From Prochloron sp. SP5CPC1 (GTDB lineage Bacteria > Cyanobacteriota > Cyanobacteriia > Cyanobacteriales > Prochloraceae), in the NCBI GenBank assembly GCA_014323965.1, contig JACONB010000193.1, forward strand, positions 1 to 5,786: DNA of 5,786 nucleotides, read 5' to 3'. The notes below the pieces were generated by a model. That model saw only the letters and a program-made list of their open reading frames with translations. It was not told where the DNA came from and made no database searches. Shown piece after piece: positions 1-4,798 of this stretch (within the stretch, counting starts at the first letter, position 1; each line of letters begins with the position of its first letter). Both the position numbers and the translations under genes were made by a program.

Positions 1-20
1 TTGAGGAAGGAAACCCAACA
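1..20. repeat. Edge of a dispersed cyanobacterial repeat (partial)
   Basis: On the minus strand this reads TGTTGGGTTTCCTTCCTCAA, which resembles a GTTGGGTTTC-GTTCCTCAA intergenic repeat that I recall from many cyanobacterial genomes. The window edge cuts it, so the other arm cannot be seen. A small inverted repeat, AGGAAA at 8-13 and TTTCCT at 21-26, overlaps it. No coding frame is supported here. The family assignment is from memory only. Confidence 0.35.
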
Positions 21-42
21 TTTCCTAGGGTGGTTTGACCGC

Positions 43-120
43 ATTTAGAGGATTAAACCGCACGAACGCCCGTAACGCAGAGGGAAGAGAAGAGAGGGTT
101 TGATAAGGTAGCCCGCAATT
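43..120. repeat. Dispersed intergenic repeat, copy A
   Basis: This copy shares three identical blocks, in the same order and orientation, with the copy at 3024-3132: a 19-base block starting ATTTAGAGGATTAAACC (43-61), a 19-base block GAACGCCCGTAACGCAGAG (64-82), and GGTAGCCCGCAATT (107-120). Between the last two blocks is a short purine run, GGGAAGAGAAGAGAG (82-96), which also occurs in the copy at 2144-2237. It lies about 20 bp beyond the stop codon of the NACHT fragment. It looks like the CGCAGAG-type repeats that are common between cyanobacterial genes. Confidence 0.65.
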
Positions 121-139
121 TATGAGGGGGCCCACGGGT

Positions 140-1327
140 TTATTGAAGTCGTAGCATTCTTTCTTCAATTTTTGACCAACTTTTCTGTGATACTCGCGCT
201 GCTGCTTCTTTGCACTTTACTATGAGTAAATTGACGTAGGAGTAATTTCTCCATTCCTTTAACTCTTTCTTGGATAAGGTTACCATTTCTAGTGTTAAAT
301 GGAAAGAGTTTAGCCAAGTTTCTATAACCTTTTCAAAAAATGCTGTCTGTACTTCTTGCGAAGAATTATATTGGGGTATTTTTGCTTTGAACATTTCTAA
401 ATTCTCAAGCAATTGGGGAAAATTTACTTGGGCAAAAACCTGGAACTGTTTTAACTGGTGAGCTGAATTGATAAATTCGTCGAGGGTGTCAGCGTCGGCG
501 AAGACGAAGGCGTTGGTGAGGCGGTAGGTGAAGGGGTAGGTGTTGGCGAAGGCGTTGTCGAAGGGGTTGGGGGCGAAGGCGAGGGCGTAGAGGTTGGCGA
601 AGGGGTTGGCGTAGGCGTTGGCGTAGGCGTTGGTGTTGGCGAAGGCGAGGGCGATCGCTCTTTTCTCCGTAGGTGAAATATCCCCTCCAGCTCCAGCAGT
701 AGCATTATCAGCCCATTGAAGTAGCGCTCTTAACTTAGGAGAGTGAATCATTTTTCCCGCCTTTTGTTCCATTAGCTCCAACAGCTCCTCTGCATTAGTT
801 AAGCCAGCCACCAATAAAAAGACTTCTCGCCAACGTTTATCTTCCAGGTGTTCAACCACTAATTGCTGAATGCGACGAGAGCTTTTGCTAATGTAGAGAG
901 CGGTAAGATACTCCTGAAAGGTAAGATGGGAAAAGGAAAACCCACCCCCAACCCCCTCCCAGGAGGGGGCTACGGGGGTGGGTCGTTCTACCAATATTCC
1001 CTGCTGAAGGGCGATGGCTTTTAGAACTGCTTTCCCATCCAAATATTTGGGGTTATCCACTGTATCCGCCAGAAAGTCCTTGATATAGTCTACCAACTCT
1101 TGCTCTGGAAAAAAGACTTGATTTTGGCTAAAGTTATCATAGGCAATGTGTGCAAGTAGTTCTTTTTCCAATGCTGTGTTCCATTGGGGATAAATGGGTT
1201 CCTGTTTCAGCCGTTTGTGTGCCGCCCACTCTTCTAAGATAATATCCAAAGCAGCACGATATAACTCACTCCGTTGAGGAGGAAATTTATATTTGCGCTT
1301 ATAGACGATACAAAGAAAGGTTAACAA
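140..1327 (-). CDS. C-terminal fragment of NACHT-family NTPase
   Basis: This is the distal half of the broken NACHT gene. The TTG at 1327 is not a believable start: family-like sequence (ERERETATECWQ..., then AAAKELAHTPLL) continues upstream in this frame to about 1420, and no good Shine-Dalgarno is seen. Residues 1-60 are the helical region after the NACHT core (TFLCIVYKRK..., ALDIILEEW). Residues 97-143 carry the conserved LDGKAVLKAIALQQGILVER and FSFSHLTFQEYLTA blocks, separated by 14 residues encoded by a palindromic element. Residues 226-281 are an alternating-Ala low-complexity tract (NAYANAYANPFA...). Residues 290-395 are a conserved C-terminal domain ending CKEAAARVS-KSW--IEERML, as in many cyanobacterial NACHT proteins. 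It has no NTPase motifs of its own. If it is expressed at all, it would be a sensor/C-terminal piece without the switch. Confidence 0.6.
   Translation of the reverse strand: MLTFLCIVYKRKYKFPPQRSELYRAALDIILEEWAAHKRLKQEPIYPQWNTALEKELLAHIAYDNFSQNQVFFPEQELVDYIKDFLADTVDNPKYLDGKAVLKAIALQQGILVERPTPVAPSWEGVGGGFSFSHLTFQEYLTALYISKSSRRIQQLVVEHLEDKRWREVFLLVAGLTNAEELLELMEQKAGKMIHSPKLRALLQWADNATAGAGGDISPTEKRAIALAFANTNAYANAYANPFANLYALAFAPNPFDNAFANTYPFTYRLTNAFVFADADTLDEFINSAHQLKQFQVFAQVNFPQLLENLEMFKAKIPQYNSSQEVQTAFFEKVIETWLNSFHLTLEMVTLSKKELKEWRNYSYVNLLIVKCKEAAARVSQKSWSKIEERMLRLQ
485..652 (-). repeat. Hexanucleotide-periodic tract inside the NACHT C-terminal half
   Basis: On the coding strand, six-base units of the form (AAC/TAC/TTC)-GCC or close variants repeat for about 165 bp. 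They encode alternating residues such as NAYANAYANPFANLYALAFA and continue to FADADT (residues 226-281 of the fragment). In another frame of the same strand the tract reads as a run of Thr/Ser-Pro pairs (about 451-705). That run is a by-product of the six-base period and not a separate gene. Family members that I recall have a low-complexity A/L/D/R-rich tract at this position. The tract should change length easily by replication slippage. Confidence 0.8.
651..658. repeat. HIP1 octamer GCGATCGC
   Basis: This is an exact GCGATCGC palindrome, the highly iterated octamer over-represented in many cyanobacterial genomes. It lies within the coding repeat tract of the NACHT fragment, encoding the Ala-Ile-Ala around residue 224. 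It is used here as taxonomic evidence. Confidence 0.8.
941..982. repeat. 42-bp palindromic element inserted in frame in the NACHT gene
   Basis: The outer arms CCCACCCCC (941-949) and GGGGGTGGG (974-982) pair perfectly over 9 bp. The inner arms CCCCCTCC (952-959) and GGAGGGGG (962-969) pair over 8 bp around a two-base loop. The element is exactly 14 codons and on the minus strand encodes PTPVAPSWEGVGGG, placed between GILVER and FSFSHLTFQEYL. Those blocks are separated by only a few residues in the family members I recall. It therefore behaves like a protein-coding palindromic element, and its G/C-rich composition is unlike the surrounding gene. Confidence 0.8.
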
Positions 1328-1341
1328 TAATGGAGTGTGGG

Positions 1342-2115
1342 CTAATTCTTTGGCGGCGGCGTTGTTAGGTTCTTGGAGATTTTGCCAACATTCTGTGGCG
1401 GTTTCCCTTTCTCGCTCTGGGAAGCAATAAACCTGTTGTTCTCGTATTGAGTTACCAGTTTATCAATGGCATCACTAACTGCATTGTAATTGTCTTGGGG
1501 TACTTCGTCCAAACCATCTAGTAATATGAGCAATTTTCCTTGTTTGAGGGCGTTGGTAGCAATCTTATCCGAGGCAGGAAAACCCAAAACTTCCAATTCT
1601 TCAGCAATAGCTTGAATTAAGTTAACGTCATCGCTCCTAAAGCGTTTTAGTTCCAGGAGCACCGGTAAACAGGCAGGTTTAAATGGGTTATTTTGCTCCT
1701 TTAAGGCTTCTAAGCCTATTTTGCGCAAATAGGTAGTTTTACCGGATCCGGGTCCACCTAAAACCATTAAATACTGATGAGAGGTTGCTACTTGGATCCC
1801 ATCCTCATTTCTACGTTCCCCCTGCTCAAATCTCCGGTTTGGACTTTCTCTGTAGATTTCTTCTATATTCCCAAGAGATTCATATTGTAGAATGCTCAAC
1901 TTGTCCAAAAATCTTACAGCAGTGTATACTGAATCTAAGGTTACTGGTTTGAGCATTCCTAGCAGCTTCAACCAGCCATATCGGCTCTTATATTTTTGGG
2001 CATAGTTCCTATATGCTTGCGCTGCGGTGGCGAAATCTTTAATCTTCTCGCCAGTAGATTTTACCATATCCCAGAGTAGCTTGACACCGGGAATTAAGAA
2101 AGGTTCTATAGCCAT
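1342..2115 (-). CDS. N-terminal fragment of NACHT-family NTPase
   Basis: The ATG start at 2115 has no strong Shine-Dalgarno. Residues 1-75 are a helical N-terminal region (IPGVKLLWDMVKSTGEKIKD..., YRNYAQKYKSRYG, DSVYTAVRFLDKLSI), with no recognisable enzymatic effector. The P-loop GGPGSGKT is at 120-127, followed by TTYLRKIGLEAL. LPVLLELK is at 150-157. Walker B with the NACHT hallmark LDGLDEVP is at 199-206. NNRFIAS ends at 232, just where the sensor-1 Cys-Arg would follow. The last 25 residues (QSEKGKPPQ...PPPKN) come from the wrong frame. NACHT proteins are STAND NTPases that oligomerise on sensing a signal, and several bacterial members protect against phage. Nucleotide binding might survive in this piece, but sensor 1, the following helical domains and the sensing region are lost, so normal function is unlikely. 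Confidence 0.65.
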   Translation of the reverse strand: MAIEPFLIPGVKLLWDMVKSTGEKIKDFATAAQAYRNYAQKYKSRYGWLKLLGMLKPVTLDSVYTAVRFLDKLSILQYESLGNIEEIYRESPNRRFEQGERRNEDGIQVATSHQYLMVLGGPGSGKTTYLRKIGLEALKEQNNPFKPACLPVLLELKRFRSDDVNLIQAIAEELEVLGFPASDKIATNALKQGKLLILLDGLDEVPQDNYNAVSDAIDKLVTQYENNRFIASQSEKGKPPQNVGKISKNLTTPPPKN

Positions 2116-2143
2116 GGTAATGTCAATAAGTTAGAATTTATCT

Positions 2144-2237
2144 GGATTAAACCGCAGAGGCGCAGAGTACGCAGAGGGAAGAGAAGAGAGGAGAGGAGAA
2201 GAGAAGAGAGGGGAAGAGAAGAGAGGGGAAGAGAGGG
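2144..2237. repeat. Dispersed intergenic repeat, copy C, with expanded purine tract
   Basis: This copy starts GGATTAAACCGCAGAGGCGC and continues to ACGCAGAG, matching the shared core of copies A and B but lacking their GAACGCCCGT block. From 2173 to 2237 the plus strand is entirely purine (65 bases). It is built from 15-base units close to GGGAAGAGAAGAGAG beginning at 2176, 2196, 2211 and 2226, whereas copy A has one unit. The repeat fills most of the gap between the PIN toxin stop (2273) and the NACHT start (2115). The remaining gap sequence shows no convincing promoter or terminator. Confidence 0.7.
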
Positions 2238-2272
2238 TGTATCTGTCTTGATCTATTCCTTTTTCCATTGTC

Positions 2273-2707
2273 TTAAGCACCTGAGAACGGGCTAATCAGA
2301 GGAATTGGCAGATCGCGATTCTTTCGATAGATTTGGAAATCGCTGTCCAGGGTGAAAACCAAGCTTTCGGGATATAATTCAGCCATTCGTACCAATTCCC
2401 CATCCGCAAGAGACATCGGTACCGATTTGTAGCGAGTTAACAGTGCTACCACCCTTGTCAATTCTACCTCCAGAGCAAACTGAACCCGAATTTGCCGATC
2501 ATTCAAAAGTTGAAGTAGAGTCTCCCGCCCATTCTTCACCCGTTGGAGCAAAAACCAAGTTTCTGAAATCACTGCTTCACAAGTTAACAAAGGTGGCGCA
2601 ATTCGAGTCAGTTGCTGTGTCACCCAGACATGGTGGTGATCCCGTCGATTAATTAAAGCCACCAAAACACCGGTGTCAACAATTACTTTCTGGAGCATTA
2701 CCACCAT
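2273..2707 (-). CDS. PIN-domain ribonuclease, VapC-type toxin
   Basis: This 144-residue single-domain PIN protein has the expected acidic residues. D11 is in VIVDTGVLVAL, E49 in CEAVISET, D102 in MSLADGELVRM, and D121 and D123 in FTLDSDFQIY. They would form the Mg2+-dependent nuclease site. VapC toxins cut RNA, often tRNA or rRNA, and are held inactive by the antitoxin encoded just upstream. The closest match I recall is the cyanobacterial group with LLTCEAVI-ET and SVPMSLADA-LVRMAEL. Position 103 is Gly where Ala is usual, which is a minor change. The first ATG (2707) lies only 2 bases after GAGGGG. The ATG at 2698 (residue 4, MLQKVIVDTG) lies 11 bases after it and may be the real start. The gene appears full length and intact, and its RNA target is not predictable. 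Confidence 0.87.
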   Translation of the reverse strand: MVVMLQKVIVDTGVLVALINRRDHHHVWVTQQLTRIAPPLLTCEAVISETWFLLQRVKNGRETLLQLLNDRQIRVQFALEVELTRVVALLTRYKSVPMSLADGELVRMAELYPESLVFTLDSDFQIYRKNRDLPIPLISPFSGA

Positions 2708-2933
2708 ATCCCCTCATATAGTCTGGATTGGTTGAGAGATCTCCTGGTCCTTCCCCTGCACCAATCGAGAACTGAGCAACCTCAAAAAACGATTGAGGAA
2801 CAGTTTCAGGTTCCGTAGTCGTTGTTTTCTGTCGTTTTATTTCCAGAAGCTCTACAAAGTCTAACACCTGCTGTTGCTCTTCTGGTGCGAATGTTTCTAT
2901 GGTTTGTAATATTTGTTGAGATAAAGAAGACAT
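2676..2933 (-). CDS. Small VapB-like antitoxin partner of the PIN toxin
   Basis: This 85-residue protein directly precedes and overlaps the PIN toxin gene. The N-terminal part (SLSQQILQTIETFAPEEQQQVLDFVELLEIKRQK) matches the short helical segment of small cyanobacterial antitoxins with a PPE-QQEVLDFV-FL pattern. The C-terminal part, QSFFEVAQFSIGAGEGPGDLSTNPDYMRGYG (residues 47-77), matches the conserved tail found next to cyanobacterial PIN toxins. It probably wraps around and blocks the toxin active site. No classical AbrB, RHH or Phd DNA-binding fold is evident from the sequence, so autoregulation is unproven. The eight residues after GYG (GNAPESNC) go beyond the end I recall for homologues and create the 32-bp overlap with the toxin. 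The ATG at 2933 has no strong Shine-Dalgarno. Confidence 0.78.
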   Translation of the reverse strand: MSSLSQQILQTIETFAPEEQQQVLDFVELLEIKRQKTTTTEPETVPQSFFEVAQFSIGAGEGPGDLSTNPDYMRGYGGNAPESNC

Positions 2934-2985
2934 GGCGATGATATATTGCTGGTGGAGTGGTGGGCTGCGCCCCTACCGTCTCCTC

Positions 2986-2991
2986 ATTATA
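2986..2991 (-). promoter_or_regulatory. Possible -10 box (TATAAT) for the toxin-antitoxin pair
   Basis: On the minus strand this reads GGGCTATAATGAGG, a perfect -10 hexamer about 52 bp before the antitoxin ATG. The -35 region at the normal 17-bp distance (3009-3014) reads CCAGAA, which is poor, and no TGn extension is present. A transcript starting near 2979 would have a leader of about 45 nt containing a small GGGC-GCA-GCCC hairpin (2962-2972). This call rests on the hexamer and its position only. Confidence 0.35.
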
Positions 2992-3023
2992 GCCCACGAT
3001 TATCAATTTTCTGGTTTTGTCAT

Positions 3024-3132
3024 ATTTAGAGGATTAAACCGCTGAACGCCCGTAACGCAGAGAAAGAGAAGAGAGGAGAAAAGAGGGTTAATATTTAAAC
3101 CCTGTAGGGGTTTTATACGGTAGCCCGCAATT
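3024..3132. repeat. Dispersed intergenic repeat, copy B
   Basis: This copy has the same three blocks as copy A: 3024-3042, 3044-3062 and 3119-3132, identical over 19, 19 and 14 bases. The purine run between them is longer (AGAAAGAGAAGAGAGG plus AGAAAAGAGGG). It also carries about 30 extra bases including a hairpin at 3097-3113. It ends at the last base of the permease stop codon. With copy A it forms a direct-repeat pair flanking about 2.9 kb that contains the toxin-antitoxin genes and the NACHT gene. Confidence 0.65.
3097..3113 (-). terminator. Weak hairpin after the exporter operon, possible terminator
   Basis: AAACCC and GGGTTT pair over 6 bp around a TGTAG loop. The hairpin is about 18 bases past the permease stop and on the minus strand is followed by an A/T-rich stretch (AAATATT) without a clean U-run. 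It may stop or protect the exporter transcript, or it may simply be part of the repeat that contains it. Confidence 0.3.
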
Positions 3133-4784
3133 CAGGTAGGATGGGCAATGTTCACCCTACGCAGCATGAGGAAGGAGAGGTAGGCGATCGCCCCCCATTG
3201 GGTTAAAAATGCCAGCCATAATTCTCCTCCCATGGCGTTTTCTACCCCTACAACTGGTAGAATTGAGAATAGCCACAGAAAGGGTTGGTTGTTGGGGTTA
3301 ATTTGGAACAGTATAGCAATAATGAGGGGTAAAATCATTAATCCTCCTACCCCAGCAATAGCCCAAATTGTCCGTTTCGGCATTGTTGCCATGAGGATAA
3401 GTTGAGCAACACAGGCGTAAATTAAGATGACACTAATATGGAACAATACCCCCAAAGACAGATAAATTGTGGATGAGCCGAAAGGGAATAGGAGCAGTAA
3501 AGGGAGTAAAAGTAATGAAGCAATGACTAAATTAATCCCTATGGCCACTGTGGCAGGACTTTTTTCTCCCCAAACCAAATCTTTGAGCAAATTGCCATTA
3601 CCTTGCTTACCCCTTATACTGCGAGAACGGGCCCAATCTTGTAATGCCTGGCGGTGGTTGCTTAAAGCAGCAATTAAACCCAAAAACAGCACCAGTTGAA
3701 AGAGGAAGAGGAGGATAATATTGCTTTGCACTTCATATTCTGATACATTACTATGGGGTAAGCTAAATCCCGCCATGGTTGTCATTAAACTAGCGGTGAG
3801 CAGGTAACTCTGTCCCTTACTCAAACTGGTAGCAATGGGATTGTGGAAGCGACGTTTGAGTGCTTTTCCCAACCAATAGGTCCAAATACCATAGTTGAGG
3901 AGCATAAAGAAGATGCCTAAAATAGCATTCTGCCCAAGAGACATACCAAACCAGGTAATTTCGGTAACTTGCTCTAGGGGCAAATAATCTACTTGTGAGG
4001 CCACTGGGGTAGCATTAACTATATAGGAGAGCATTTTTCCCGGATAAAACAAAGTCAACCAATCAGCTACATTGCCCATAGTTCCTGCATATTCGCTCAT
4101 GGTGAAGGCTGACATTAACAACAGGAAGAACAACACCCCACCACTAAATAACCAAGCTTGGAAACCCCCCAGTGCGGAACTAACTAAACCGTAAAAGAGA
4201 GCGCCACTGTAGAAAAAGGCGCAACTGGCAATGAGAATGGTATAGAATCCTAAGAGCAAAATCAAGGGAATACCAGCCCCTAAAGCAGCTCGGAAATGTA
4301 AAGGCATCCCCAACAGCAGCAATAAATAGAGTATAATAGGGACACCGAGGATTTTCCCTAAGAGAATGCTACGAGCTGACTGTGGGCTGAGACGAAGGAA
4401 ATTGAGGGTACCGCGACTTTCTTCCTTGGATAAATCGGCAATGAGCAGATAAGTACCCCCTACTAATAAGGCAAAAATGGCGATAATGCTCATACAGATG
4501 AAGATGTCCAACCACCAACGTTGCCAATTGATGATAACCTTACCCAGAGCATCTTTTAAGCATTCCGCTCCAGAATAGGAATCAAGAACACTACCAGTGC
4601 AGTAGTGGTTAGAGGTGTTCCTAGTAATGGGGAGAAGACTCTCGTAGAATAAGTATAGTAACAACTGAAAGCCGATGGAGATAGCCCAAGCTACGGTTAT
4701 ATTTCTCGTGTTCAGCTTTCCTTTCAATTCTCGCAATAGTTGGGGATTCCATTCCCCCAACGGATCTATAATGGTAGATATCAT
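3132..4784 (-). CDS. ABC-2 type exporter permease
   Basis: This 550-residue integral membrane protein follows its ATPase by 12 bp. About 12-13 hydrophobic segments can be seen, near residues 29-49, 93-116, 141-160, 170-198, 207-228, 279-304, 326-343 (weak), 353-374, 411-433, 438-466, 472-494, 500-515 and 521-541. After the second segment comes the typical ABC-2 motif SKEESRGTLNFLRLSPQSARSILLGK (119-144, E..RGTL.fL.lsP), which forms the cytoplasmic coupling region. The length is about twice that of a simple ABC-2 subunit, so it may be two ABC-2 units fused, or one unit with an extra helical half. The substrate is unknown. The start at ATG 4784 is supported by AGGAG nine bases upstream. The final residues (about VNIAHPT) are encoded by a dispersed palindromic repeat, which suggests that the original C-terminus was replaced. 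Confidence 0.85.
   Translation of the reverse strand: MISTIIDPLGEWNPQLLRELKGKLNTRNITVAWAISIGFQLLLYLFYESLLPITRNTSNHYCTGSVLDSYSGAECLKDALGKVIINWQRWWLDIFICMSIIAIFALLVGGTYLLIADLSKEESRGTLNFLRLSPQSARSILLGKILGVPIILYLLLLLGMPLHFRAALGAGIPLILLLGFYTILIASCAFFYSGALFYGLVSSALGGFQAWLFSGGVLFFLLLMSAFTMSEYAGTMGNVADWLTLFYPGKMLSYIVNATPVASQVDYLPLEQVTEITWFGMSLGQNAILGIFFMLLNYGIWTYWLGKALKRRFHNPIATSLSKGQSYLLTASLMTTMAGFSLPHSNVSEYEVQSNIILLFLFQLVLFLGLIAALSNHRQALQDWARSRSIRGKQGNGNLLKDLVWGEKSPATVAIGINLVIASLLLLPLLLLFPFGSSTIYLSLGVLFHISVILIYACVAQLILMATMPKRTIWAIAGVGGLMILPLIIAILFQINPNNQPFLWLFSILPVVGVENAMGGELWLAFLTQWGAIAYLSFLMLRRVNIAHPT
3136..3160. repeat. GTAGG..CCTAC imperfect palindromic repeat at the permease 3' end
   Basis: The sequence runs GTAGGATGGGCAATG then TTCACCCTAC, an imperfect inverted repeat. 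It closely resembles the GTAGGGTGGGCA-TGCCCACCCTAC element that I recall from many cyanobacterial intergenic regions. Here it lies inside the coding frame and supplies the permease C-terminus (VNIAHPT and the residues before it) up to near the stop at 3132-3134. Copy B of the other repeat family begins at the stop codon, so two repeat families abut. Confidence 0.6.
3184..3191. repeat. HIP1 octamer GCGATCGC
   Basis: This is an exact HIP1 palindrome, in the extended form GGCGATCGCC, within the permease gene (Gly-Ala-Ile-Ala near residue 531). It is a second sign of cyanobacterial origin. Confidence 0.8.
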
Positions 4785-4793
4785 GAGGATGTG

Positions 4794-4798
4794 CTCCT
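4794..4798 (-). promoter_or_regulatory. Shine-Dalgarno of the permease, overlapping the ATPase stop
   Basis: On the minus strand AGGAG lies nine bases before the permease ATG (4784) and overlaps the ATPase TAG stop (4797-4799). This fixes the permease start and indicates translational coupling of the two exporter genes. Confidence 0.7.

Larger units (their letters stand above)
140..2115 (-). pseudogene. NACHT-family NTPase, broken by internal deletion and frameshift
   Basis: The two minus-strand frames read as one cyanobacterial NACHT protein: N-terminal helical region, P-loop, LDGLDE Walker B, conserved AAAKELAHTPLLLTF segment, FSFSHLTFQEYLTA segment, repeat tract and C-terminal domain. The frame changes near 1418-1424. 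Upstream it reads NNRFIAS and then becomes nonsense (QSEKGKPPQ) until a stop at 1342. In the -1 frame the family sequence resumes as FPERERETATECWQNLQE. From memory of homologues, about 30-35 residues should lie between these points: a CR-A-AYR sensor-1 segment and the stretch ending in a NWF-like motif. So roughly 100 bp, not a multiple of three, appears lost. The bases TTCCC at the join would suit a microhomology deletion. The intact ancestor would be a STAND-type regulator, probably used in stress or phage response. An assembly error cannot be excluded from one sequence. Confidence 0.75.

Noticed and set aside
451..705. A minus-strand frame reading as a Ser/Thr-Pro repeat protein
   Set aside because: It is the alternate frame of the six-base repeat inside the NACHT C-terminal half. 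It has no Shine-Dalgarno and no non-repeat domain, and the NACHT frame has clear family homology on both sides of the tract.
1400..1430. Programmed -1 frameshifting to join the two NACHT halves
   Set aside because: The two frames do differ by -1 and an AAAGGGA run is nearby, but the run is not in the X-XXY-YYZ register for the upstream frame and no downstream hairpin stands out. A shift would also not restore the roughly 30 missing family residues.
2101..2130. TTGACA on the minus strand just before the NACHT ATG as a -35 box
   Set aside because: It lies a few bases from the start codon. The only TATA-like hexamer downstream (TATAGA) is about 10 bp away and inside the gene, so the spacing is wrong for a sigma-70 promoter.
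2160..2240. CRISPR-like array in the purine repeats
   Set aside because: The units are about 15 bp and directly abutting, with no unique spacers. They are a low-complexity tandem expansion of a dispersed repeat.
2443..2652. Plus-strand open frame opposite the PIN toxin
   Set aside because: It is antisense to a well-supported PIN domain with all acidic residues in place and has no recognisable domain of its own.
2806..3006. Minus-strand frame overlapping the antitoxin and its leader
   Set aside because: It starts inside the probable promoter region and shows low-quality sequence with no family resemblance. The antitoxin frame is clearly the coding one.
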